Shown piece by piece: positions 17,122-25,545 of a stretch of 64,000 nucleotides of DNA (positions within the stretch are counted from its first letter, which is position 1; the number at the start of each line of letters is the position of its first letter). A program made the position numbers and the translations under genes. The stretch spans positions 124,001-188,000 of the forward strand of contig NZ_MVID01000004.1 of NCBI RefSeq assembly GCF_002086815.1. Direction: 5' to 3'. The notes under the pieces were generated by a model, which had not been told where the DNA came from, ran no database searches, and worked only from the letters and a program-made list of their open reading frames with translations. Origin of the DNA: Mycolicibacterium parafortuitum. Lineage in GTDB: Bacteria; Actinomycetota; Actinomycetes; Mycobacteriales; Mycobacteriaceae.

Positions 17122-18726
17122 ATGACCACGGTGATTGCGCGCACGCTGACGGTCCTCCTGCTCCTCGCAGCGGCGCTGACGGGTAGCGACCCGTCAGCGC
17201 GTGATGTCGTGCTTGGGGACAGGCGCATTGCGGGCCCGTACGCCTCGCTGCTCGGCGCATCCACCGATCTCGGACCGGCGCGCGACCCGAAGATCGAGTT
17301 CACCGTCGGTCTGACCGCCCCGTCGCGACCCGCGGAGCTGATCGACTGGGCCCGGGAGCGCACCCTGTCGGTGCGGTGGCGGCCGGGTGACGACTGGGCG
17401 GTCATCGAAGGGACGCCTGATGCCGTCGGGCAGGCGTTCGACGTCTCCGTCCACAACTACCGGGGCCGCAAGGGGCAGTACTTCTATGCGTCCCCGCAGC
17501 AGCCGGCGGTGCCGGGCCACCTACGCGGGGAGGTGGCCGAGACCGGCCGGATCCTCAGCTACCTGCCGCACCGGATGTCGCGTCCGGACAACTTCCCGCT
17601 GGACGTGCCCGATCGCGGGCTCGGCCCGGATGCGCTGCTGAACACCTACAACGCCGGCGAGTTGGCGAAGGCCGGGTTCACCGGCAAAGGGACCACCATC
17701 GTGATCTTCGCCTTCGATTCGTTCCGTCAGTCCGACCTCGACGCGTTCACCGCGATGAACGGACTGCCGCCGTTGATCCCGGAGATCGTCGGCGGATTGC
17801 CCGGCGAGGCGCGTGCCGAGTCGTCGATGGATCTGCAGGTTGCCCACGCCCTCGCCCCCGACGCCCGCAAGGTGGTGGTGAACGCCCGGCCGACCGTCGA
17901 AGGCGACGGCGGCTACCGCCGGATCGGCGAGATGCTCGAAGACACCGATCGCCGGTTCCCCGGTGCGGTGTGGAGCTTCTCGATCGGCTGGGGTTGCGAC
18001 CGGCTCATCACCGCCGCGGACCTGGCCCCGGTGCGATCCGCGCTGCGGACCGCGCAATCGCACGGCACCACCGCCTACAACGCGAGCGGTGATCTCGCCG
18101 GCATGGAGTGCCGCGGCGGTCAGGACTGGTCCTCGCCACCGAGCGAGCAGGACATCGGCCTCGACTCGATCGCGTCGCTGCCGGAGATGACCAGCGTCGG
18201 TGGCACCACGTTGTCCACCGCAGCGGACGGGACGTGGGTGTCCGAGCAGACCTGGTTCGACGTGCCGCTGTCGCAGGGCACCGGTGGCGGTGTCTCCGCC
18301 TTGTTCGACATGCCACCGTGGCAGCAGGTGGCGTCCGCCGCGGTGCCGCCGGAACGCCATGCCGGGAAGCGGATGACGCCGGATGTCGCCGCCGTCGCCG
18401 ACCCGTTCACCGGCGTGAAGATCGTGATCAACGACCAGGTCGTGGTCGGCGGCGGCACCTCGCAGTCCGCACCGATCTGGGCCGGTCTGACCGCGGTGAT
18501 GAACCAGTACCTGCTGGAGCACGGCGGCTCCCTCATCGGCGACATCAACCCGCTGCTGTACCGCATCGCCGAAGGCGCTCCCCGACCGTCCTACCGCGAT
18601 GTCACGTTGGGCGGCAACGCCGTTGACCATGCCGGGCCGGGCTATGACCTGGTGACCGGGCTCGGCACCCCGGACGTCGACAACCTGGTGCGGAACCTGC
18701 TGCTGGCTCAGAAGGTGAATGCCTGA
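17122..18726 (+). CDS. sedolisin (S53) family serine-carboxyl peptidase
   Basis: 534 residues with an N-terminal signal peptide (residues 1-~21, ends ALTGSD). Residues ~25-165 are a pro-kumamolisin prodomain, followed by the catalytic domain. All sedolisin active-site residues are visible: Glu233 and Asp237 in ESSMD, the oxyanion Asp324 in ASGD, and nucleophile Ser447 in GGGTSQSAP. Near the C-terminus GYDLVTGLGTPD is the calcium-site motif. Such enzymes are secreted acid peptidases activated by self-removal of the prodomain. The stop codon overlaps the start of the next gene by one base (TGATG), so the two are translationally coupled. Confidence 0.92.
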   Translation: MTTVIARTLTVLLLLAAALTGSDPSARDVVLGDRRIAGPYASLLGASTDLGPARDPKIEFTVGLTAPSRPAELIDWARERTLSVRWRPGDDWAVIEGTPDAVGQAFDVSVHNYRGRKGQYFYASPQQPAVPGHLRGEVAETGRILSYLPHRMSRPDNFPLDVPDRGLGPDALLNTYNAGELAKAGFTGKGTTIVIFAFDSFRQSDLDAFTAMNGLPPLIPEIVGGLPGEARAESSMDLQVAHALAPDARKVVVNARPTVEGDGGYRRIGEMLEDTDRRFPGAVWSFSIGWGCDRLITAADLAPVRSALRTAQSHGTTAYNASGDLAGMECRGGQDWSSPPSEQDIGLDSIASLPEMTSVGGTTLSTAADGTWVSEQTWFDVPLSQGTGGGVSALFDMPPWQQVASAAVPPERHAGKRMTPDVAAVADPFTGVKIVINDQVVVGGGTSQSAPIWAGLTAVMNQYLLEHGGSLIGDINPLLYRIAEGAPRPSYRDVTLGGNAVDHAGPGYDLVTGLGTPDVDNLVRNLLLAQKVNA

Positions 18727-20651
18727 TGAGTAGCCCTACCGGCATGGTGGAATGCCCGGTCTGCCAGACGGACGTCCCCGCGGGGGAGTACTGCGGGCTT
18801 TGCGGGGTGCCGCTGGCCGAGCACCGCGGCGGGGACGGCCCGCACTGGCTGCGAGCGCGGACCTTCGGCGCCGCCTCCGGGCAACGGCTGATGGCGCCGG
18901 CGCTGACCAGTTCCCTTTTCCCGCACCTGACCCCGCGGGGTCGCACCGTGTTCCTGTTCGCCCTCGGGTTGATCGCGGCGGCACTGACGGCAGCGACGCT
19001 GCTGCGGATGCCTGCGGCGCTCATCGCGGTCGCGTCGCTCGGCCTGCCTGTGCTGTTCGTGCTGTATCTGCGGGAATCCGGTGTATTGCAGGACATGCCG
19101 CGCGGTGCCGCGATAGTGACCGTTGCGCTCGGCGTCTCCCTGGGTGTCGGATGGGCGCTGCTGACCGGCGCGGCGGTCGCACGCGCGTACGGCGTCCCTC
19201 TCGGCGCGGGGATCGCCGCCACCCGGGTCCTCCGGGAGGGGATCGCGGTGCCGCTCGGCAGCATGCTGCTGATGCTGGCCCCGGCGTTGGCGGCGCGCCG
19301 GCTGTGGCGAAGCGACCGGGAAGCGTTGGACGGCTACGTCGTCGGGGCGCTGGGTGCGTTGTCGTTCACGGCGGCGGCGACGCTGACCCGGCTCGCGCCC
19401 CAGTTCACCACCGGGATGATCAACCGGGTACGCCCGCTGGACGGCCTGCTCGTCGAGGCCGGCGTCCGTGGTATCGCCATGCCGCTGACTGCGGTCGCGG
19501 TCGGTGGTCTGGTGGGCACCGCACTGTGGTTCACGCGGCCGCCGACCAAGGTCAACCAGCACCGAGGCGTCGTGCGGGCGGTGCTGGTCCTCATCGCCGC
19601 CGTGGTCGTGGCCATCTACGCCTCGGTGGGCGTGATCGATATCGCGCGTCTGCCCCAATGGGGCCAGCTGGCACTGCATCTGATGCTCACCGCGATGGCG
19701 CTGTTCGCGCTACGGGTCGGACTGCAACTCGCGCTGCTGCACGAGGCGAAAGACCAGTACCAGGGCGACGAACCGATCCTGTGTGTCGAGTGCGATCACG
19801 TTGTGCCCGATGCCCCGTTCTGCGCCCGATGCGGCGCCGCGATGCATGCGTGCTCCCGGCGCGAGCGGCGCGCGCTGCGGGAAGAGCGCCCCATCCGACT
19901 GGCCGACACACCCGCGCCCGGCCAGATCGTGGTCGGTTTGCAACCCGGCTACTCCATCCACTCCGGGACATTCGAGGCACCCGAACCGAGGCCCGGGATG
20001 TCGCTGCGCGCCGTGATGTCGGCGCTCGCGATCGCGATCGCCGTACTGGCCGGCAGCCTGGTGGCGTTGTCGGGGCTGATCACCAAGCCCGCGGCGCGGT
20101 ATGCCTGCCCGCCCGACTGCGGGAGTCCGCCGATGAACCGGTCGGTGGAGGTCAACCCGCGGTTCACTGCGGCCGACGGATCGTTCTCGGTCTCCTACCC
20201 CGCGGACGGGTCGGCCTATGAGGTCACCACGCATGCCGACGGGATCACCGCGGTGCTGAAGGCCGGTGACGGCGGCACGATGCAGCTGTTCAGCCGTCCC
20301 GCCGGAGGCCGCACCGCACAGGAGATCGCCGTCGCGCTGGTCAACGAGACGTTCCCGGACACCAAGAGCGCCTACGAGATCCCGAACACGATGGTCGGCT
20401 ATCAGCCGGGCTACGGATACGCCGCGGATCTCTGGCCGCAGGGCGCGATGAGCAGTGCGACCCGGATGCGCGTCCTGGTGATGGTCGCGGTCAAGAACGA
20501 CGTGGCCCTGATCGCCGGCGCGGTGGGTCCCTATCGGGCATTCGGCCCCGACTTCGGCTCGGGCAAGCCGTCGGCGGCCAATCTTCAGCTCGCGCTGGAT
20601 ATGGGCAAGTACGTCAACAGCTTCAGCTGGCGTGGGGATCCGCCGCGGTGA
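18726..20651 (+). CDS. polytopic membrane protein with two zinc ribbons
   Basis: 641 residues. A zinc ribbon at residues ~10-27 (CPVCQTDVPAGEYCGLCG) is followed by about eight membrane segments (~75-345), then a second ribbon (CVECDHVVPDAPFCARCG), another membrane segment (~430-450) and a C-terminal extracytoplasmic domain (~460-641). The latter begins after ARYACPPDCGSPP and resembles the exported domains found in mycobacterial membrane proteins of unknown function. Start ATG overlaps the sedolisin stop. It may sense or export something linked to the peptidase. Family not recognised; the PrsW-type membrane protease idea was considered but lacks its motifs. The 3' end overlaps the TIM gene by 29 bp. 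Confidence 0.8.
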   Translation: MSSPTGMVECPVCQTDVPAGEYCGLCGVPLAEHRGGDGPHWLRARTFGAASGQRLMAPALTSSLFPHLTPRGRTVFLFALGLIAAALTAATLLRMPAALIAVASLGLPVLFVLYLRESGVLQDMPRGAAIVTVALGVSLGVGWALLTGAAVARAYGVPLGAGIAATRVLREGIAVPLGSMLLMLAPALAARRLWRSDREALDGYVVGALGALSFTAAATLTRLAPQFTTGMINRVRPLDGLLVEAGVRGIAMPLTAVAVGGLVGTALWFTRPPTKVNQHRGVVRAVLVLIAAVVVAIYASVGVIDIARLPQWGQLALHLMLTAMALFALRVGLQLALLHEAKDQYQGDEPILCVECDHVVPDAPFCARCGAAMHACSRRERRALREERPIRLADTPAPGQIVVGLQPGYSIHSGTFEAPEPRPGMSLRAVMSALAIAIAVLAGSLVALSGLITKPAARYACPPDCGSPPMNRSVEVNPRFTAADGSFSVSYPADGSAYEVTTHADGITAVLKAGDGGTMQLFSRPAGGRTAQEIAVALVNETFPDTKSAYEIPNTMVGYQPGYGYAADLWPQGAMSSATRMRVLVMVAVKNDVALIAGAVGPYRAFGPDFGSGKPSAANLQLALDMGKYVNSFSWRGDPPR

Positions 20652-21432
20652 CGGTCGCGTGGGCGGCGGCGATCTCGAGGATCCGCAGGTAACCGGGCAG
20701 CTGCCAGGCGGCGCGACCGATGAACAACCCGGTGACATGCTCGATTCCGAGCAACTCCTGGGCATTGTCCAGGTTCACCGACCCGCCGTAGAGCAATCCG
20801 CTTGTGCGACCGCCGTATTCACGGGCCAAGTCGGCGAACGGCCGGCGTAGCTCCTCGACGGTGGCCGGCCGCCCGTGCTCGCCGATCGCCCAGATCGGCT
20901 CGTAGGCGATGAGCACGCGCCGCAACTGTTCGTCGGCGAGGCCGTCGAGTGCGCCTGCCGCCTGGTCCAGGATGAAGCGTGATGACCCGCCGGCCTGTTT
21001 CGTCTCGGCGCTCTCGCCGATGCACAGCAGCGGCATCAAGCCGTGAGCCAGTGTGGCCGCCACCTTGCGCCGGGTGGTCTCCACGGTTTCACCGAAATGC
21101 TCACGTCGCTCGGAATGCCCGATCTCGACCAGCTGGGCTCCGGCGTCCTTCGCCTGGGCGACGGAAACCTCACCGGTCCAGGCACCTTCGTCTTCCCAGT
21201 GCGCGTTCTGCACCCCGAGCAGCACCGGGGAATCGGCGCCCAGTTCCTCGCGGACGGTCGTCACCGCGGTGAACGACGGGATGATGAACGGCTGGACTCC
21301 CGGAAGCGGGGTGGACTGCACGTAGTCGCGCAATCCGCGGATGTATCGATGGGACTCGTCGAGGCCCTTGTTCATCTTCCAGCTGGTGCCGATCCACAGC
21401 CGGTCGGCCCCGAACGCGCCGGCGTCAGTCAC
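20623..21432 (-). CDS. triosephosphate-isomerase-family tetrulose-phosphate isomerase (LerI-type)
   Basis: 269 residues from GTG at 21432, overlapping the preceding RpiB-type gene by 8 bp. TIM-family catalytic residues are present: Lys in WKMNKG, His in IGHSERREHFGE, Glu in AYEPIWAIG, and phosphate loop LLYGGSVN. Divergence from glycolytic TIM (for example WKMNKGLDESHRYI) and the kinase/RpiB context point to the L-erythrulose-1-phosphate isomerase (LerI) described in M. smegmatis, which makes D-erythrulose-4-phosphate. A housekeeping tpiA would normally sit in the gap-pgk operon instead. Family assignment secure; substrate inferred. Confidence 0.85.
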   Translation of the reverse strand: MTDAGAFGADRLWIGTSWKMNKGLDESHRYIRGLRDYVQSTPLPGVQPFIIPSFTAVTTVREELGADSPVLLGVQNAHWEDEGAWTGEVSVAQAKDAGAQLVEIGHSERREHFGETVETTRRKVAATLAHGLMPLLCIGESAETKQAGGSSRFILDQAAGALDGLADEQLRRVLIAYEPIWAIGEHGRPATVEELRRPFADLAREYGGRTSGLLYGGSVNLDNAQELLGIEHVTGLFIGRAAWQLPGYLRILEIAAAHATVTAADPHAS

Positions 21433-21883
21433 CCTCGTACGCGCAGATGTCGTCGACCTTCGCGGCCGAGGAGGACTGCGGATCGAACTCGAGGCCGAGC
21501 CACTCCTTCACCAGGGCGCGCGCCAATTCCAAGCCGACGACGCGTTCGCCCATGCACAGTACCTGCGCGTTGTTCGACAGCACGGACCGCTGCACCGAAT
21601 ACACGTCGTGCGCGGTGACGGCGCGAATCCCCTTGACCTTGTTGGCCGCGATCGCGACGCCCAGCCCGGTGCCGCAGATCAGCAGGGCCCGGTCCGCCTC
21701 GCCGCGGGCGATCTTCTCGGCGGCCGCGACGGCCACGTTCGGATACGACGTGGTGTCTTCGGCGGCCATCACGCCGACATCCTCGACGCTGGCCACCCGC
21801 TCGTCGGACTCCAAGTCCTCGCGCAGCGCTTCCTTGTAGTTGAAGCCGGCGTTGTCGCCGCCGATGACGATCTTCAACGCCAT
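21425..21883 (-). CDS. RpiB/LacAB-family sugar-phosphate isomerase (DerI/EryI-type)
   Basis: 152 residues. ATG 21883 is chosen because GAAGGAG directly abuts ATG 21889 but is 6 nt from 21883. The RpiB fold is evident from IVIGGDNAGFNYKEALRE, the phosphate loop CGTGLGVAIAANK and VTAHDVYSVQRSVLSNNAQVL. RpiB homologues in mycobacterial tetritol pathways convert D-erythrulose-4-phosphate to D-erythrose-4-phosphate; with the adjacent TIM-type isomerase and DhaK-type kinase this is the likeliest reaction. Middle gene of a three-gene operon, 25 bp after the kinase. Confidence 0.85.
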   Translation of the reverse strand: MALKIVIGGDNAGFNYKEALREDLESDERVASVEDVGVMAAEDTTSYPNVAVAAAEKIARGEADRALLICGTGLGVAIAANKVKGIRAVTAHDVYSVQRSVLSNNAQVLCMGERVVGLELARALVKEWLGLEFDPQSSSAAKVDDICAYEGD

Positions 21884-21908
21884 GGTCATCTCCTTCTCGA
21901 ATTCGTGT

Positions 21909-23624
21909 TCATCGGGTCAGGTGCTCGCCCAACGCCTTCATCAACAGCGCGAACGACACCGCGCCGGGGTCGGGAGTCCCGAGACTCTTCTCACCGAGTA
22001 CCCGCGCCCGGCCCAACCGCGCCGAGATGTCCGCGGTTTTCTCGGCCGCTTCGCGCGCCACCTCAGCGGCGCTGGTGATGGCCGGCCCTGCCTGGGTGTC
22101 GAAGGCCTCGGCCAGCGCATCGCGGAACGGCACGGCGGCGTCGACCATCGTCTTGTCGCCGGGCTGGGCGCCACCGAGGCGCAGAACGGCATCGATGCCG
22201 GCGCGTACCGCGTCCACGACCGTCTTCTCGTCGGCTCCGCCGGTGTCGGAGAAGACACCGCCGGCGCTGGTCAGCGCCGCACCCCACAGGGCACCCGAGG
22301 TTCCTCCCGCGGCGTCGGCCCATGCGTGCCCCGCCAGCAGCAGCGTGGTCCTGGCACCGGCCTCCCGGTCGGCGGCGGCGCGGGCCGCCTGGACCGCGCC
22401 ACGGGAACCGAACGTCATGCCCTGGCCGTGGTCGCCGTCGCCGGCCACCGCGTCGATACGGCCCAGTTCGGCTTCGTTGTCGGCGCACACCTGCTGGAAG
22501 GTCTCAAGCACCGCAACGATATTGCGGGCGCAGGCCCGCGCGTCTTCGTCCGCCTGCGGGATCTCGGCCTCGGCGGCATCCCAGATCTCGGTGCGCGGAG
22601 CCCGCTCGACCGCGGGCATGGCGCCGCGGCGGTAGGCCGGGGTCTCCACCGGCGCTGTCCACAGCCTTTCCAGTTCGTCGTCGAGGAACACGAGCGTCAA
22701 CGACACACCGGCCATGTCGAGGCTGGTGACGAACTCGCCGACCTCGGGGCGCACCGCGGTGAGCCCTTGCTGCGCAAGGCGTTCCGCGATGCGCCCATAG
22801 ACGACGAACAGCTCTTCGTACTTGACGGTGCCGAGACCGTTCAGGATGACGGCTACCCGGCCGTCGTAACCGTTCTCGCCGCGCGGCGGTTCTTCGGCGA
22901 TGACTTCGTCGAACAGCAGGTCGGCGACCTCGGCGGCGGTGCCGAGCCGGTTGTCGCGGACGCCGGGCTCACCGTGGATGCCGAGACCCACGCCCATCCA
23001 ACCCTTTTCGACGTGGAAGAGCGGTTCGGCTGCGCCGGGCAGGGTGCATCCTTCGAAGGCCAAACCGAACGACCGGGTCGCATCGTTGGCCTTCCAGGCC
23101 ACCCGCTCGGCCTCGTCGAGATCCGCGCCGGCTTCGATCGCGGCGCCGGCGATCTTGAAGACGGGCAGGTCGCCGGCGACGCCGCGCCGGTCACGATGGT
23201 TCTCCGGGCTGTTGGAGGCGATATCGTCGCTGACGGTCACGATGCGGACGTCGATGCCCTCATGGCGCAGTTTCTCCGCCGCCAGACCGAAGTGCAGGAC
23301 GTCGCCGGCGTAGTTGCCGAATCCCAGAATGACGCCGCCGCCGTTCTCGGCGTTGCGCACCACCGAGTAGACCTCGGCAGCTGACGGCGAGGAGAAGATG
23401 TTTCCGCACGGAGCGCCGTGCCCCATCCCCGGACCGACCCATCCGGCGAAGGCCGGATAGTGCCCGGAACCTCCGCCGATCACCAGCGCGGGCTGGCCCT
23501 TCGGCGTTTCGGTCGAGCGCACGACACCGCCGGCGACCTCGGTGAGCAGGTCGGGATGCGCGGCGACGAGGCCACGGACCGCCTCATCGGCGAACTCGTC
23601 GGGCGAGTTCAGGAGGTACGTCAT
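21909..23624 (-). CDS. fused DhaK-DhaL kinase, probable erythrulose kinase
   Basis: 571 residues from ATG at 23624, AAGGA 8 nt upstream. The N-terminal DhaK domain (~1-330) has GGGSGHYPAFAG and the His of GLGIHGEPG that binds the carbonyl substrate covalently as a hemiaminal. The C-terminal DhaL domain (~365-571) has the Mg-ATP motif DAVAGDGDHGQGM and GGTSGALWG. The ATP-dependent single-chain form phosphorylates dihydroxyacetone or tetruloses; the operon partners favour L-erythrulose (LerK-type, giving L-erythrulose-1-P). First gene of the leftward operon; its promoter region carries the palindrome 23706-23719. Confidence 0.88.
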   Translation of the reverse strand: MTYLLNSPDEFADEAVRGLVAAHPDLLTEVAGGVVRSTETPKGQPALVIGGGSGHYPAFAGWVGPGMGHGAPCGNIFSSPSAAEVYSVVRNAENGGGVILGFGNYAGDVLHFGLAAEKLRHEGIDVRIVTVSDDIASNSPENHRDRRGVAGDLPVFKIAGAAIEAGADLDEAERVAWKANDATRSFGLAFEGCTLPGAAEPLFHVEKGWMGVGLGIHGEPGVRDNRLGTAAEVADLLFDEVIAEEPPRGENGYDGRVAVILNGLGTVKYEELFVVYGRIAERLAQQGLTAVRPEVGEFVTSLDMAGVSLTLVFLDDELERLWTAPVETPAYRRGAMPAVERAPRTEIWDAAEAEIPQADEDARACARNIVAVLETFQQVCADNEAELGRIDAVAGDGDHGQGMTFGSRGAVQAARAAADREAGARTTLLLAGHAWADAAGGTSGALWGAALTSAGGVFSDTGGADEKTVVDAVRAGIDAVLRLGGAQPGDKTMVDAAVPFRDALAEAFDTQAGPAITSAAEVAREAAEKTADISARLGRARVLGEKSLGTPDPGAVSFALLMKALGEHLTR

Positions 23625-23705
23625 TGTTCCGTCCTTAGGAATGGGCCTTCGAAAAGGGCTGTGTGACCGCAGCACGGCACTGCGCACACGCCGCAAGCGT
23701 GCACC

Positions 23706-23719
23706 AATCCTATAGGATT
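23706..23719. promoter_or_regulatory. GntR operator, leftward operon
   Basis: AATCCTATAGGATT, a perfect 14-bp palindrome, 82 bp upstream of the kinase start and just after the regulator's stop codon. The same core recurs imperfectly at 24550-24563 before the rightward operon, which makes this the best candidate site for the FadR-type regulator between them. Confidence 0.7.
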
Positions 23720-23731
23720 TGACCGGTTACG

Positions 23732-24460
23732 TCACCGGTGGAGGCGGTTGCCGTGCGCCGAACCCCAACTACAGGTGCGCATCGCCTCGGCGTGCTCGGC
23801 CAGCGCGCGCTCCTTCACCCCGGTGATGTGGGTGTGCATGATGCGGTACACGTCCGGGCCGTAGCCCCGGCGGAAGGCGTCGAGCAACTCGCGGTGCTCG
23901 GCGATCGCGTAATCGGAGTCCTGGACGCCCTTGCCGATGAAGAGGCGGAATCGCTGTCCGTGGCCACCCAGCGCGTCATAGGCGCGCAGCAGCGCGGCGT
24001 TGTCGGCGTGTTCGGCGATGAGCCGGTGGAACTGCTCGTCGGCGCGGTGGTACTTCCTGATCGCCGCCGCATCCGACGTATGCGGCGCCTGTTCCTGCTC
24101 GTCAATCGCGTTTTCCAGGCCGTCCAACCACTCGCCGCCGCCCCGGGCGCACGCGAGCTCGGCCATCCGGGGTTCGATGAGCAGCCGGGCGTCCATGATG
24201 TCGGAGATCTCCTTGGCATCAGGCATCTCCGGCACGCGGTACCCCCGCATGGCCACCCGGACGACATTGCCGGTGGATTCCAGCCGCGCCAGCGCCTCAC
24301 GGACGGGCGTCGGCGATACCCCCAGGTAGCGCGCGGTCCCGTCGATGCTGACCGGGTCTCCGGACTTCAGGGTGCCGTCGAGCAGTAACTCCATCAGCCG
24401 CTCGTAGACCTGGTCGACGAGCGTGCTGCGTATCGGTTTCGAGTCCTCGCCGGCTTCCAT
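23732..24460 (-). CDS. GntR/FadR-type regulator of sugar-acid locus
   Basis: 242 residues from ATG at 24460 (AAAGG 8 nt upstream; TTG at 24499 possible). The winged helix reads DQVYERLMELLLDGTLKSGD ... GVSPTPVREALARLESTGNVV, then an all-helical FCD domain with the metal-binding pattern (D..R, H in YHRADEQFHRLI, H in AIAEHRELLDA, H in MHTHI). FCD regulators usually bind small carboxylates or sugar acids through this metal. It sits between the kinase/isomerase operon (same strand, downstream) and the divergent permease operon, and both promoters carry related sites. Likely a substrate-released repressor of both. Confidence 0.9.
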   Translation of the reverse strand: MEAGEDSKPIRSTLVDQVYERLMELLLDGTLKSGDPVSIDGTARYLGVSPTPVREALARLESTGNVVRVAMRGYRVPEMPDAKEISDIMDARLLIEPRMAELACARGGGEWLDGLENAIDEQEQAPHTSDAAAIRKYHRADEQFHRLIAEHADNAALLRAYDALGGHGQRFRLFIGKGVQDSDYAIAEHRELLDAFRRGYGPDVYRIMHTHITGVKERALAEHAEAMRTCSWGSAHGNRLHR

Positions 24461-24549
24461 CCCAGGCCTTTCCGCACGCCACGACGACGCCCCCTCCAAT
24501 TCGAGAAGCGAATCTTACCCGCCGTTGACATGCGTGGGCCGCACCCCTA

Positions 24550-24563
24550 TATCCTATGTGATT
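24550..24563 (+). promoter_or_regulatory. imperfect copy of GntR operator, rightward operon
   Basis: TATCCTATGTGATT matches AATCCTATAGGATT at 11 of 14 positions, including the intact left half ATCCTAT. It lies directly upstream of the GGGAGGG Shine-Dalgarno of the first rightward gene, consistent with repression. Confidence 0.6.
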
Positions 24564-24576
24564 TAGGGAGGGTTTT

Positions 24577-25524
24577 GTGACTCAAACCACTGGAGGTTCG
24601 GCGATGTACTCCGCTCACAACTGGCCGATCGCGGCCAACATGCTCGGGTTCGGCAACAGAGCTCCCGACGGCGGGCACATCAAGGACGCCCCCTCCACGG
24701 TGTGGGCCAAGCAGCTGCGCCAGGTCCGGGAACTGGGCTTCGACTACATCGACCCCACCGATGCGTGGGTGCCGCTCGCCGCACTGTCCGACGACCGCGT
24801 CGAGGAGTTCCGCACCGTCCTCGGCGACGAAGGCCTGGCGATCTCGTCGATCTCGATGACCCGCAACTCGGTCGTCGACGTCGAGAACGGGGAGAAGAAT
24901 CTCGCCGACGCGCACCGCCTGATCGACCTGGCCCCGACGTTCGGCGCCACGATCGTGAACACCGGTTTCATGCAGGCCATCACCCCGCAGCAGAGCGAGC
25001 AGATCTGGTTCTGGTTGGTCGTGGGGCACGTCGACGACCCGGCGCTGCGCGATCTGGCCGTCGACCGTATCCGTGAACTCGGTGATCACGCCCGCGCCAA
25101 CGGGATCCAGCTCAGCTTGGAGATGTACGAGGACACCTACATCGGCACCCCGGACGATGCGGTCGCGTTCATCAAGGACGTCGACCACGACGCGGTCGGA
25201 CTGAACCCCGACCTGGGCAACCTGATCCGGCTACATCGGCCGATGCCTCACTTCACCGAGATGTTCGCCAAAGTGCTTCCCTACTCGAACTTCTGGCACA
25301 TCAAGAACTACTCACGGGACTTCGACCCGGCGACCGGCGCGTACAGCTCGGCGCCGCTGCCGTTGAAGTACGGCTACATCAACTATCGCCAGATCATCCG
25401 TCTCGCACTCGAACTCGGCTACACCGGGCCGTTCTGCTGCGAGCATTACGGCTCCGATTCGTTGGGCGTATGCGCCGAGAACCGGGAGTACATCCAGCAA
25501 GTTCTCACCTCCGCCCTCGCCTGA
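24577..25524 (+). CDS. TIM-barrel sugar isomerase/epimerase family protein, possible 3-oxo sugar-acid decarboxylase
   Basis: 315 residues from GTG at 24577 (GGGAGGG upstream); ATG at 24604 with its own GGAGG is equally plausible and shortens the protein by 9. The AP-endonuclease-2/xylose-isomerase-like barrel is shown by metal ligands Glu182 (SLEMYED), Asp212 (LNPDLGN), His241 (WHIKNYSRD) and Glu289 (CCEHYG). The 3-oxo-isoapionate decarboxylase OiaC, which yields L-erythrulose, is a member of this superfamily. With a C3-type dehydrogenase downstream and an erythrulose kinase operon opposite, decarboxylation of a 3-keto C5 acid is a sensible proposal, but epimerase or isomerase activity is not excluded. 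Confidence 0.8.
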   Translation: MTQTTGGSAMYSAHNWPIAANMLGFGNRAPDGGHIKDAPSTVWAKQLRQVRELGFDYIDPTDAWVPLAALSDDRVEEFRTVLGDEGLAISSISMTRNSVVDVENGEKNLADAHRLIDLAPTFGATIVNTGFMQAITPQQSEQIWFWLVVGHVDDPALRDLAVDRIRELGDHARANGIQLSLEMYEDTYIGTPDDAVAFIKDVDHDAVGLNPDLGNLIRLHRPMPHFTEMFAKVLPYSNFWHIKNYSRDFDPATGAYSSAPLPLKYGYINYRQIIRLALELGYTGPFCCEHYGSDSLGVCAENREYIQQVLTSALA

Positions 25525-25545
25525 TCCCAACCTGAAGGACATCTC

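Noticed and set aside
20623..21432. Housekeeping tpiA
   Set aside because: Context is a kinase/RpiB operon under a GntR regulator, not gap-pgk; sequence near the active-site Lys is diverged.
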